Below, piece by piece: positions 8,098 through 15,707 of a DNA stretch of 64,000 bases. How positions within the stretch are numbered: the stretch's first letter is position 1; each line of letters begins with the position of its first letter. The stretch is taken from the NCBI RefSeq assembly GCF_000427625.1, contig NZ_ATYJ01000014.1:1-64000 (forward strand). Reading direction: 5' to 3'. Source of the DNA: Methylobacter luteus IMV-B-3098 (GTDB lineage Bacteria > Pseudomonadota > Gammaproteobacteria > Methylococcales > Methylomonadaceae). Position numbers and translations under genes: made by a program. The notes under the pieces were generated by a model, which was given only the letters and a program-made list of their open reading frames with translations, ran no database searches and was not told the DNA's origin.

Positions 8098-8901
8098 ATG
8101 AGGCAACCATCGTGCTTGTACGAACGTGCTGCGGAAAACGGCGAATTGGACGCGCTGTGGGACATCCGCGACAATTGCACCCTTTTTACCGGGCCGTTGT
8201 ACTACAATGCCAGCCACCAACACGGTGCACCGGTGTTTTTGGCGGGCTTGTACGGCAAGTTTCAGTTACGTCTGCACGGCGGCGACTGGTTGTTGTGTCG
8301 CACCGCGATCATACCGGCTGGCGTTTTGCATGAATTGGATGTCGGCGGCGAGCCGATTGCTGTGTTATATATCGAACCGGTCTTCGGCGGTGCCGATGTG
8401 TTTAAGCCGCTAATCGACAACAGCCGGACGCTCAATGGTGCACTGATTGGTAACGGGGGCGAAATAAACTGCATGCGCGATTTATACGAAGGCCGCTACA
8501 AGCCAGACTGGACAACGGACGCGTTACAGGATTTGCTAGGCTATTCCCAGCGACGAGCCCAAGCCGAGGCTATCGATCCACGCCTGACCCGTATTGTCGA
8601 TTATTTGTTCGAACACGGCGACGATCTGACTTCCGTGGCCGCGCTGGCGGCTCAGGTGGGTTTGTCGCCGTCGCGCTTCCAGCACTTGTTTAGCCAGCAA
8701 ATCGGCGTGCCGTTTCGGCGTTACCGGGGGTGGAACCGCATGCGTCAGGCGATACGCGAGATCATCCGCGGGCACAACTTTACGACTGCGGCACATGCTA
8801 CCGGCTTTACCGATTCCGCACACTTCAGCCATGAATACCGCAAGATTTTTGGCACGTCGCCGACGATAGGTTTGCACAGACTGGCAAGGTTGCAGCTATA
8901 G
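8098..8901 (+). CDS. AraC-family transcriptional regulator
   Basis: This 267-aa protein has an N-terminal cupin-like sensor (residues ~15-95, with HGAPVFLAGLYGKFQLRLHGGDWLL…PAGVLHELD) and a C-terminal double HTH (~165-262, LTSVAALAAQVGLSPSRFQHLFSQQIGVPFRRYRGWNRMRQAI and TTAAHATGFTDSAHFSHEYRKIFGTSP), the standard AraC/XylS DNA-binding pattern. AAGGAG lies 8 bp before the ATG. It is divergent from the membrane-protein gene at 7440-7946 with a 151-bp shared intergenic region, so it may regulate that gene; this is inferred from position only. The ligand is unknown. An ISAs1 end fragment begins 20 bp after the stop. Confidence 0.9.
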   Translation: MRQPSCLYERAAENGELDALWDIRDNCTLFTGPLYYNASHQHGAPVFLAGLYGKFQLRLHGGDWLLCRTAIIPAGVLHELDVGGEPIAVLYIEPVFGGADVFKPLIDNSRTLNGALIGNGGEINCMRDLYEGRYKPDWTTDALQDLLGYSQRRAQAEAIDPRLTRIVDYLFEHGDDLTSVAALAAQVGLSPSRFQHLFSQQIGVPFRRYRGWNRMRQAIREIIRGHNFTTAAHATGFTDSAHFSHEYRKIFGTSPTIGLHRLARLQL

Positions 8902-8920
8902 CGCGGTAAGCTGGCGCTCA

Positions 8921-9063
8921 GTCAGAAAAGATAAGAGCAATAAATTCAGTCTACGTGGACGGCGCAAAAGCGCAGGGTGGAACAATGACTATATGGCTCA
9001 TCTACTCTTCGGATGCGCAAAAAGTCAGTGTTAGCAGAAAACAGTTTTAATGCGTAACCCCTG
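8921..9063 (+). repeat. Right-end fragment of an ISAs1-family element
   Basis: This stretch corresponds to the last ~140 bp of copy B (from GATAAGAGCAA through GGAACAATGACTATATGG to GTAACCCCTG), with about ten point differences. It is in the same orientation as the left-end fragment at 4949-5064. It joins directly to a serine-recombinase stump, so it marks a break in that gene. Confidence 0.85.
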
Positions 9064-9356
9064 GGGCAGACACGACCTCGCCGTCTGGCAAGATGGTGCT
9101 GACTGTTTTTGCGGGCATCGCCGAGTTTGAACGCTCTCTGATTGCTGAGCGAACCAGCGCCGGTTGTCTTGCTGCCCAGAAAAAAGGCATACGCTTCGGC
9201 CGTCCACCGAAACTGACCATCGAGCAGATTGCGCTCGGGCACCGATTGTGTGCCGAAGGTACGCCCGTGCGCGATGCCGCCCGCATCCTGAACTGTCATC
9301 AGGCTACTTTATACCGTGCAATCGGTAGATTCGTGCCAGCCTCCGATGGAGATTGA
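9064..9356 (+). pseudogene. C-terminal fragment of a serine recombinase (Tn3-type resolvase)
   Basis: The frame is open from the ISAs1 end and reads …TTSPSGKMVLTVFAGIAEFERSLIAERT, the long E-helix region of resolvase/invertase enzymes. The C-terminal HTH follows (VRDAARILNCHQATLYRAIGRF). The N-terminal catalytic domain with the active-site serine is missing, having been replaced by the IS end at 9063. It cannot be functional. A second, different resolvase stump lies at 12053-12482, so at least two Tn3-like elements have decayed here. Confidence 0.85.
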
Positions 9357-9372
9357 TCGCCGCTCCAACTCC

Positions 9373-10480
9373 TAGTGTTTAATTGCGTAAATTAGTTATT
9401 GTATTTTTGATTTGGCTGCCTTTCACCTCACGACGGCGCCATTTGAACGGTTGAGCCTTTTTGTTATGTCGAACAATAAAAGCCTCAATCGCATTTTTTA
9501 ATTCTTCAGCGCTACTGAAACTGGCTTCTTTCAAAGTCTTACGCGACAAAATACCAAACCAGATTTCGATTTGATTCAGCCAACTGGCCGAGGTCGGCGT
9601 AAAGTGAAACTGCACATGCCCCTCATACTTTTTTAACCATTCATCGTTTTTCTTGTGCGTGCAGTAATTATCCAGAATCACGTGCACGGCTTTATCTTCA
9701 GGCACCTCCTGCAGCACTTGATCCATAAACTGCAGAAAGTCTTCCCGCGTTTTCGTCTGTGTAGTTTGCGCTTGAATATGACCTGTCGCCACATTTAAGG
9801 CGGCAAACAGATTTAACGTGCCGTGACGCTGATAAGTGCTTTGGTAGGCACGAACCGTCTGGTGATCCCGCGTTTCAATATAACCCGTTTTCCTCTCCAG
9901 AGCCTGGATACTGGGTTTCTCATCGACACTTAACACCAAAGCATTCAAGGGCGAGTTCAAATACAGACCAATGATAGCCGCCGATTTTTCGGTAAACTCC
10001 GGGTCGGTGCTGACGCACCAACTCCGGGCTCTATGCAAGTGAATGCCCTCTTTTTTTAAGACCCGCCAAACTGCATGCTTACTGGCGCCTAAGTCCTCGG
10101 CCAAGGTTTGACAGTCCCAGCGGGCCAAGCCTGCTGGCGGCTGGGTTTCCAGTTTGGCCAACAGTTTGTCTCTGAACGCTTGACCATAAATCGCCGGCTG
10201 GCCGGGCCGTTGTTCATCATCAAACCCTGCAAAACCATGCTCGGCAAAGCGCCTGCGCCATTTGCTGACCCGGACAACAGACGTCCCATAATCGGCGGCG
10301 ATCTCTTGGCAAGCTAAAATAATACCGGCTCGTTCAACCAATCTACGCTCTGCGCTATGGCTGCGCGTGATTTTCTCCAACCGGGCTTTTTGTTCATCTG
10401 TTAATAGGATTGCTATGGCTTTTCTAGGCATAAGGCCTAGTATAAATCATAATTAATGCTATTAGCGCAATTAAACACTA
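9373..10480 (-). mobile_element. IS630-family insertion sequence
   Basis: A 1108-bp element with perfect 15-bp terminal repeats, TAGTGTTTAATTGCG (9373-9387) and its inverse (10466-10480). The outermost TA on each side is the target dinucleotide duplicated by IS630-family transposition, and the site was probably CTAG. Its right end touches a GCTGACATCGG…GTGACA IS21-like end at 10481. Confidence 0.95.
9379..10431 (-). CDS. IS630-family transposase
   Basis: This 350-aa transposase has two N-terminal HTH domains (SAERRLVERAGIILAC…YGTSVVRVSKWRRRF, and LARWDCQTLAEDLGASKHAVWRVLKKEGI) and a DDE core: VLSVDEKPSIQAL, VHVILDNYCTHK and SASWLNQIEIWFGILSRKTL. This is the DDE-type IS630 pattern with Glu in the N-Q-I-E motif. 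It is full length with no frameshift, so it is probably active. It is unlike the IS630 stumps at 4218 and 36223, which belong to a different subgroup. Confidence 0.95.
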   Translation of the reverse strand: MPRKAIAILLTDEQKARLEKITRSHSAERRLVERAGIILACQEIAADYGTSVVRVSKWRRRFAEHGFAGFDDEQRPGQPAIYGQAFRDKLLAKLETQPPAGLARWDCQTLAEDLGASKHAVWRVLKKEGIHLHRARSWCVSTDPEFTEKSAAIIGLYLNSPLNALVLSVDEKPSIQALERKTGYIETRDHQTVRAYQSTYQRHGTLNLFAALNVATGHIQAQTTQTKTREDFLQFMDQVLQEVPEDKAVHVILDNYCTHKKNDEWLKKYEGHVQFHFTPTSASWLNQIEIWFGILSRKTLKEASFSSAEELKNAIEAFIVRHNKKAQPFKWRRREVKGSQIKNTITNLRN

Positions 10481-10506
10481 GCTGACATCGGCTTTAAAAA
10501 GTGACA
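10481..10506. repeat. IS21-like terminal unit
   Basis: GCTGACATCGGCTTT followed by AAAAAGTGACA is the same unit as at 4886 and 12027. It directly follows the IS630 copy. Only the end is present. Confidence 0.5.
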
Positions 10507-10571
10507 GTCAGAAAGAGAATGGTTAATGGATTCCAGAAAACAGACATCTTCTGGACTTGTCATTTATCGAA

Positions 10572-10604
10572 GTCTTTGTCGGCAGCGAATTGGCCGACAA
10601 AGAC
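10572..10604. terminator. Strong hairpin downstream of the P-loop kinase gene
   Basis: A perfect 12-bp stem, GTCTTTGTCGGC (10572-10583) and GCCGACAAAGAC (10593-10604), with a 9-nt loop lies 57 bp beyond the stop of the minus-strand kinase gene. There is no T-run, so it may be a weak terminator, an mRNA-stabilising structure or a recombination site. Confidence 0.4.
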
Positions 10605-10660
10605 CGAGCCTAACCAGCCATTGGTCACGCGAAAAGCAGACGTTGGTTGTGAATGGCTCC

Positions 10661-11146
10661 CTAATGTCGAATGATATTGAATCCCTCTTCTTGGCGAGGT
10701 GCCACAAAATGACCTGTGATGATTTCAAAATCTTTATCGCAGACAGAAAACGCATGAGTACCGGCAGCATTTCGTGCACGTAAGCGAGTCATACAGTCGG
10801 CGTCAGTGGTTTCCAGAAGATGCAACAGATGTTCGGATGGAACACCATCAAGAAGACTTGTCATCCATTTTCGGGTTGCGACCGTGTTGGCAGGGATATC
10901 CAGGACAACTGACACTCCCGCCCGAAGCAACGCGGTCACATGTGGGCCAATCGCATTTCGCAAATTGGCGGCGCAACGGACATAGTCTTCTATCGTATTT
11001 ATTTCACCTGGAAAAAGGTGTGCAAGCCAATCATCTTCGCCAATGATCACTGTGCTTGGCTGAGTGGCGAGTTCTTTGGCAAGTGTTGATTTTCCAGAGG
11101 CTATTTTTCCGCATAGCAGGTGTAGCGTAGTTAGTGTCTTTTGCAT
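10661..11146 (-). CDS. P-loop nucleotide kinase (AAA_33-type)
   Basis: This 161-aa protein starts MQKTLTTLHLLCGKIASGKSTLA. The Walker A motif GKIASGKST is at about residues 13-21, an acidic strand end VVLDIPANT comes near residue 84, and a lid-like helix MTRLRARNAAGTHAFSV is rich in Arg. This fits small zeta-toxin/gluconate-kinase-like P-loop phosphotransferases; the substrate is unknown. Its ATG follows the restored stop of the NTF2-like gene by a single base (TGA-T-ATG), so the two are probably translationally coupled. It may be a resistance-type or metabolic kinase, but nothing further can be said. Confidence 0.8.
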   Translation of the reverse strand: MQKTLTTLHLLCGKIASGKSTLAKELATQPSTVIIGEDDWLAHLFPGEINTIEDYVRCAANLRNAIGPHVTALLRAGVSVVLDIPANTVATRKWMTSLLDGVPSEHLLHLLETTDADCMTRLRARNAAGTHAFSVCDKDFEIITGHFVAPRQEEGFNIIRH

Positions 11147-11147
11147 A

Positions 11148-11548
11148 TCACGCTACTCCTAACAGGTCCGTTCCATAAGAATTGTCGACAACGCAAAGCC
11201 ATTTACCGTCCAACTCTTCGCGGAATACGTAGGTAGCGCGACGAGTCGTTCTCGCCTCCCCCCCCCCTTTGAATCAACTGTCTCCAAAATGGTCTCCATG
11301 ATGACCAGTGCCGTATTAGCACCCTGTATGACCTGAATTTCGCCTTGCTTGACAACAAGGTTGTGGCCGAAATAGTCAGCAATGGCGACAAATGCCTTGC
11401 GGATATTTTCCTTGCCTTTCGCGATTAAGCCAGGCTTGATGACAAGTACTGCGTCGTCCGCGTAGAACTCCATCAAAGCGTCGAAGTCCTCGCTGGTAAT
11501 CGCTTCGTCAGCAGCCTTGATTGCCTTTATTATCTGTTGGTATTCCAT
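11148..11548 (-). pseudogene. NTF2/SnoaL-like protein with frameshift at a G10 tract
   Basis: The frame from ATG 11548 encodes a SnoaL/DUF4440-type fold (MEYQQIIKAIKAADEAITSEDFDALMEFYADDAVLVIKPG…). At 11258-11267 a run of ten G (coding strand) interrupts the match. In the given frame the protein ends in an unrelated tail at 11159. With one more G (or two fewer) the frame continues [21 protein letters not shown] and [14 protein letters not shown] to a TGA at 11148-11150, the usual family C-terminus, one base before the downstream kinase ATG. The gene is therefore off-frame here through slippage in vivo, phase variation or a sequencing error. It has a good Shine-Dalgarno (AAGGAGA). NTF2-like proteins can be small enzymes or binding proteins; the function is unknown. 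Confidence 0.85.
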
Positions 11549-11588
11549 GTCAATCTCCTTGGTTAAGTAAGTGCCAGGAGACGGACAT

Positions 11589-11612
11589 AAAAAACCCGCC
11601 TCTTGGCGGGTT
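11589..11612 (-). terminator. Rho-independent terminator or attenuator upstream of the NTF2-like gene
   Basis: Read on the minus strand: AACCCGCC, loop AAGA, GGCGGGTT, then a T-run. It lies about 40 bp before the ATG at 11548 and stops minus-strand transcription arriving from the right, either as the terminator of a lost upstream gene or as a leader attenuator. Confidence 0.75.
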
Positions 11613-12003
11613 GCAGTGAATAATCAAAAGCGCGCTAACCCACCATTTTTAAAATGGTGGAAATAATGGCCAAATTGAATTGGGAGGCGGCTTTCATACA
11701 TTCAATTTACCAAATGCCTAGATACCGGTCAATGCTACGGGTCAGCACGGACGAGTGACAGGCTATCGTATCGAGGCTGTAGCCGTTCGCCATCCCTTAA
11801 AGAATCGCTGATTTATTCGAAACTGGCGGTTGCGCGTCCGGCGAAATCAAAGCCTTACACATGCCGCGTAATGCAAATGTCGATTTATTCAGCGTTTTCC
11901 TAATTGGGGCCGTCCGCTTTCAGGAAACTAGTTGGCACCGCTTTTATCCATGATAACTAATTACCCAATGGTTGTGCGGCCTATTCCACGCTCTTGACTC
12001 TCT
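11613..12003. other. Gene-free stretch with one short palindrome
   Basis: No coding region is supported. CCACCATTTT (11640-11649) and AAAATGGTGG (11651-11660) form a 10-bp hairpin with a single-base centre. The rest resembles eroded IS flank leading into the IS21-like end at 12004. Confidence 0.5.
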
Positions 12004-12052
12004 GCTGACATCGATTTTGACAATCCGCTGACATCGACTTTGAAAAATGACA
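12004..12052. repeat. IS21-like end with two repeat units abutting a resolvase stump
   Basis: Two copies of the GCTGACATCG(A)TTT unit (12004 and 12027), the last ending in GAAAAATGACA at 12052. The resolvase coding sequence starts directly after this point, which marks 12052 as the true boundary of the inserted element. Confidence 0.6.
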
Positions 12053-12482
12053 GGCGATACGCTGCTGGTGTGGAAACTGGACCGACTAGGACGCGATCTG
12101 CGCCATTTGGTCAATACAGTCCATGATCTGACGGGCCGAAGCGTCGGCCTTAAGGTGCTAAATGGGCATGGTGCCGCCATCGACACGACCACTGCTGCCG
12201 GTAAACTTGTGTTCGGCATCTTCGCGGCCCTTTCCGAATTTGAACGGGAACTCATCACTGAGCGCACGGTAGCGGGGCTGGCCTCGGCCCGTGCACGCGG
12301 TCGAAAAGGCGGACGGCCGTTCAAGATGCCGGTGGCCAAGCATGGCGGCCATGGGCCAGCCGGAGACGACCGTCGGGGCTCTCTGCAAGGAATTGGGTAT
12401 TACCCGGCAGACGTTGTACCGACATGTTTCACCGAAAGGAGAACTGCGTCCAGATGGTGTGAAACTGTTATCTCATGGCTAA
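12053..12482 (+). pseudogene. Serine recombinase (Tn3-type resolvase) remnant
   Basis: The frame reads GDTLLVWKLDRLGRDLRHLVNTVHDL, then LVFGIFAALSEFERELITERT and GRKGGRPFK: the second half of the catalytic domain, E-helix and linker of TnpR-like enzymes. The first ~60 residues with the catalytic serine are absent, cut by the IS21-like end at 12052. Near 12335-12340 a small deletion shifts frame, and the final HTH (TVGALCKELGITRQTLYRHVSPKGELRPDG) continues in a second frame to 12482. Doubly broken, so non-functional. Confidence 0.88.
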
Positions 12483-12570
12483 AACCATCGATGGTGACTT
12501 CCTTCACTGGCAGCCTCCTGTTATTATTTAATAATTATTAGGCCATGGCATGGAGTGCGAGCGGTGAACT

Positions 12571-13035
12571 ATGGATTACGAACTTAGACCCGCGACATCT
12601 GATGATTACACCTACTGTTATCGTCTCACCAAAAGGAACATGCAGGATTTGTTCTGTAAACACTGGGGAGGCTGGGTTCCAGCCGAGTTCCGTAAAGGAT
12701 TCGTGGTTGAAAACATAGCCATGGTGATCATTGCCGGTAAACGAGCGGGTTATCTCAATATAATAAGAGAAGCCACCTTCATTTACATAGACAACATCCA
12801 GCTATCTCCCACTTGGCAGAATCAAGGGATTGGCACCAGTCTTTTGAATCGTCTACTCGACACTCATTCAAGAGTCAGCATTCGTCTGACAACCTTTGAA
12901 GACAATCCAGCCAAGCGGCTATATGAGCGAATGGGATTTGTCGTTTTGGAAAGAAATGGCATGACCGTTAAAATGGAAAAAAAAGCCCAACAAGACGGTA
13001 TACCGGAACCGCTAACACGGACTGGCGACCTTTAA
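12571..13035 (+). CDS. GNAT-family N-acetyltransferase
   Basis: This 154-aa protein has the acetyl-CoA-binding signature IQLSPTWQNQGIGTSLLNRLL (Q-x-x-G-x-G at about residues 89-94) and the late motif NPAKRLYERMGFVVLERNG. The N-terminal DYELRPATSDDYTYCYRLTKRNMQDLF is typical of GNATs that modify small molecules. It opens a run of plus-strand metabolic genes. The substrate is unknown. Its start follows a weakly purine-rich GAGCGGTGA. Confidence 0.85.
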   Translation: MDYELRPATSDDYTYCYRLTKRNMQDLFCKHWGGWVPAEFRKGFVVENIAMVIIAGKRAGYLNIIREATFIYIDNIQLSPTWQNQGIGTSLLNRLLDTHSRVSIRLTTFEDNPAKRLYERMGFVVLERNGMTVKMEKKAQQDGIPEPLTRTGDL

Positions 13036-13064
13036 CGTTAGATCAGTGAAGGAACAATTCTCTT

Positions 13065-13991
13065 ATGCGCCACTCAGTAGTTATTGCCGCAGCTTGGATG
13101 GCTGGTACGTTGCTCTCGTTTTCCGCAATGGCCGTGGCGGTACGCGAGCTCTCAGCTGATTTTGGCACGTTCCAGCTTCTAGCCATCCGCAGCTTTATCG
13201 GTTTGCTAGTTATCTCGGCCATACTCACAAGAATGGGCTGGACGCAGATCTCATTGCGGAATATAAGAACGCATTTTGCTCGGAACCTTGTTCACTTCGG
13301 TGGGCAGTTCGGTTGGTTCTATGCTATTGCCCTTATTCCACTGGCTGCAGTGTTTGCTATTGAGTTCACCGTGCCGCTTTGGACAGTGATATTTGCGGCG
13401 CTTCTTCTGGATGAGCGCATCAGCGCGAGTCGGTTGCTAGCCATTGCCCTCGGCATAACCGGCGTCGTCGTTATCCTCCGTCCCGGTTGTTCAGTAGTGC
13501 ATCCAGCCGCCTTTGTCATGCTGTCCGGCGCCTTTGCGTATGGTCTTTCTCATACGCTGACTAAGAAACTGGCAGAGCAGGACACGCCGCTATGTATCCT
13601 CTTTTACATGATGTTGATTCAACTTCCCCTGGGTTTAGTCCCGGCGATCTTTAATTGGGTCACTCCCGCAGCAGCACAGTGGCTTTGGCTGATAGTAGTC
13701 GGCATTATGGGGCTCAGCGCGCACTACTGTATGGTGCGAGCTCTTTCCTTGGCAGATGCATCGGTGGTGGTGCCCTTGGATTTTCTCCGGTTGCCACTTA
13801 TAGCGCTCGTCGGCTATGCACTTTACAACGAACGCATAGATGAGTTTTTGGTTTTGGGCACTGGCTTAATAATGGCAGGCAACCTAATTAATTTGCTTTG
13901 GGAGCAGAAGAGAAATCAGTCTTTGCAGCCTGTCCAGCAGGTAAGCGCCAATTCTGACTCTAGGCCAAGCCGGCGTTGGACATTTCGGTAA
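13065..13991 (+). CDS. EamA/DMT-family transporter (metabolite exporter)
   Basis: This 308-aa protein has about ten hydrophobic segments in two EamA repeats (e.g. VVIAAAWMAGTLLSFSAMAVAV, FYAIALIPLAAVFAIEFTVPLW, LLAIALGITGVVVILRPG, AQWLWLIVVGIMGLSAHYCMV). The characteristic loop LDERISASRLLAIALGITGVVV lies after helix 4. DMT members of this type export amino acids or related metabolites from the cytoplasm. A GAAGGA Shine-Dalgarno lies 12 bp upstream. Its stop codon touches the ATG of the HAD gene, so the two are co-translated. The cargo is unknown. Confidence 0.9.
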   Translation: MRHSVVIAAAWMAGTLLSFSAMAVAVRELSADFGTFQLLAIRSFIGLLVISAILTRMGWTQISLRNIRTHFARNLVHFGGQFGWFYAIALIPLAAVFAIEFTVPLWTVIFAALLLDERISASRLLAIALGITGVVVILRPGCSVVHPAAFVMLSGAFAYGLSHTLTKKLAEQDTPLCILFYMMLIQLPLGLVPAIFNWVTPAAAQWLWLIVVGIMGLSAHYCMVRALSLADASVVVPLDFLRLPLIALVGYALYNERIDEFLVLGTGLIMAGNLINLLWEQKRNQSLQPVQQVSANSDSRPSRRWTFR

Positions 13992-14636
13992 ATGCCCAGG
14001 ATCTGCGTCATATTTGATTTGGACGGTACGCTTGTCGATAGCGAGGGGCTGTGCAATCAAGCGTTTCTCGATCTGCTTCCGCAGTTGAACGAGACGGTGG
14101 CGTCATTGACCCAACGGTACCGAGGCAAAAAATTGGCCCAAATTCTTGCCGATCTTGAACGCCGTCTTTGCCAGAAATTGCCTGATGCTTTTGAACAACA
14201 GTACCGCCAGCGTGTGGCGGAACTCTTTTCTCACGAGCTGAAACCGATGCCCGGGGTTCTTGAAATGCTCGAAGTCATGAACTTCCCTAAGTGCATCGCC
14301 TCAAGCGGGCCGCCATTGAAAATCCGTCAGGCGCTGCAAGTCAGCGGCCTCGCACCTTATTTTGGCGATAACCTCTTCAGTTCGTATGAAGTGGGGTCCT
14401 GGAAGCCGGAGCCTGGGTTATTCCAATATGCCGCCAAGGCGATGGGCTTTATGCCTGGCCAATGCGTGGTGATAGAAGATAGTGAAGTGGGGATTGAGGC
14501 GGCCGCAGCAGCCGGCATGGAAGCTTTCCAATATGTACGAAATGGCGAAACTTCGCCGCGGCGAGCCGGAGAGGCAGTGCTATTTGACGATATGTTGGAG
14601 CTGCCTGAATTGCTCGCTCACTTTGCCAAAGGCTAA
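13992..14636 (+). CDS. HAD-superfamily phosphatase (phosphoglycolate phosphatase-like)
   Basis: This 214-aa protein shows all four HAD motifs: FDLDGTLVDS (I, nucleophile Asp), SSGPP (II), WKPEPGLF (III, Lys) and VIEDSEVGIEAAAAAGM (IV, ED). The alpha-helical cap between residues ~16 and 80 places it in subfamily IA with beta-phosphoglucomutase/phosphoglycolate phosphatase relatives. It hydrolyses a small phosphorylated metabolite of unknown identity. It starts immediately after the EamA stop, so the exporter and phosphatase may serve one pathway. Confidence 0.9.
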   Translation: MPRICVIFDLDGTLVDSEGLCNQAFLDLLPQLNETVASLTQRYRGKKLAQILADLERRLCQKLPDAFEQQYRQRVAELFSHELKPMPGVLEMLEVMNFPKCIASSGPPLKIRQALQVSGLAPYFGDNLFSSYEVGSWKPEPGLFQYAAKAMGFMPGQCVVIEDSEVGIEAAAAAGMEAFQYVRNGETSPRRAGEAVLFDDMLELPELLAHFAKG

Positions 14637-14791
14637 ATGAACAACTATCGATGGCGCAATGGGTTGCGTGTTGGCGGAATAAACCTAACTGTTGAGAAGC
14701 CGTTAATTAGAAAAAATCAATTGTTTGCAGCCCCTTTTTGGGCTAATAACAGGTAATTCCCACTGCTTTGTTATAACTTATAGGAACCGGA
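14637..14791. other. Spacer with possible promoter for panB
   Basis: The stretch contains a small stem AGCCC (14729-14733) / GGGCT (14740-14744) without a following T-run, and an A/T-rich segment TTGTTATAACTTATAGG just before the panB Shine-Dalgarno. A promoter here is possible but not demonstrable by eye. Confidence 0.3.
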
Positions 14792-15619
14792 ATGAGTACA
14801 CACGCAACTTCCCAAAGAATCACTATTCCCCAGATTAGATCGACAAAGGGAAGAGGCCGGCTTGTCTCTCTTACAGCGTACACGACGCCGATGGCGAAAC
14901 TAATGGATGAGTTCGTGGATATCATTATCGTAGGGGATTCCACGGGAATGGTTGCGTATGGCATGGATTCAACCTTGCCGGTTACGCTTGACATGATGAT
15001 CAATCACGGGAAGGCCGTCACTCGCGGGGCATCTCGCGCTTGTGTCATTATCGATATGCCCTTTTCCACATATCAGGAATCTCCTCAACAGGCTTATCGA
15101 AACGCTGCTAAAGTAATGGCGGAGACTGGCGCTCAAGGCCTCAAGTTAGAGGGTGGTATTGAAATGCTGGAAACCGTCGGCTTCCTTACTAGTCGTGGTA
15201 TTCCGGTAATGCCTCATATCGGCCTAATGCCCCAATACGCCAATGCCATGGGGGGATTCAAGTTTCAAGGACGTACACCAGACGAGATAGAACGACTTGT
15301 CGCGCTTTCGTTGGAACTCGAAAAGTGCAACGCATTCAGTCTCCTGATAGAAGGGACATGTGAGGAAGCGGCACGGAAAATCACTAATTCTGTAAAAATT
15401 CCAACCATTGGTATTGGAGCCTCGCCCGAATGCGATGGTCAAGTATTGGTAACTGAAGATGCTCTAGGTCTATTCTCTGACTACACCCCGCGATTCGCGA
15501 AACAGTACATCGACTTGAGTGCATTGATACGGGAATCGTTCGCGAGATTCGAGGATGATGTTCGCTCCGGTGCCTTTCCAACATTGGAACACTGCTTTGA
15601 TGTTGCCAATAAGTCATAA
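14792..15619 (+). CDS. panB: 3-methyl-2-oxobutanoate hydroxymethyltransferase (PanB)
   Basis: This 275-aa protein has the PanB TIM-barrel signature: VSLTAYTTPMAKLMDE, the metal-binding VGDSTGMVAYGMDSTLPVT (Asp, Ser), VIIDMPF, KLEGG, MPHIGLMPQY, the catalytic Glu in SLLIEGTCEEAA, and IPTIGIGASPECDGQVLV. PanB transfers a hydroxymethyl group from methylene-THF to 2-oxoisovalerate to give ketopantoate. The Glu neighbourhood (IEGTCEE) and GAS instead of GAG are slightly atypical. GGAACCGG precedes the ATG. The usual partner panC is absent. It is surrounded by exporters and an HAD phosphatase, which suggests a specialised rather than housekeeping role; that is inference. Confidence 0.92.
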   Translation: MSTHATSQRITIPQIRSTKGRGRLVSLTAYTTPMAKLMDEFVDIIIVGDSTGMVAYGMDSTLPVTLDMMINHGKAVTRGASRACVIIDMPFSTYQESPQQAYRNAAKVMAETGAQGLKLEGGIEMLETVGFLTSRGIPVMPHIGLMPQYANAMGGFKFQGRTPDEIERLVALSLELEKCNAFSLLIEGTCEEAARKITNSVKIPTIGIGASPECDGQVLVTEDALGLFSDYTPRFAKQYIDLSALIRESFARFEDDVRSGAFPTLEHCFDVANKS

Positions 15620-15707
15620 CGCCCCATTTCACCAGACCAACGGGAAAGCCGAGCAGGCCAGTGAATTTCAGGCATTAGGTTAACCAAAGGAACGTAGGAT
15701 AATATCG

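Noticed and set aside
10526-10783. 85-codon plus-strand frame
   Set aside because: It is antisense to the kinase 3' end and spans a hairpin; no domain pattern.
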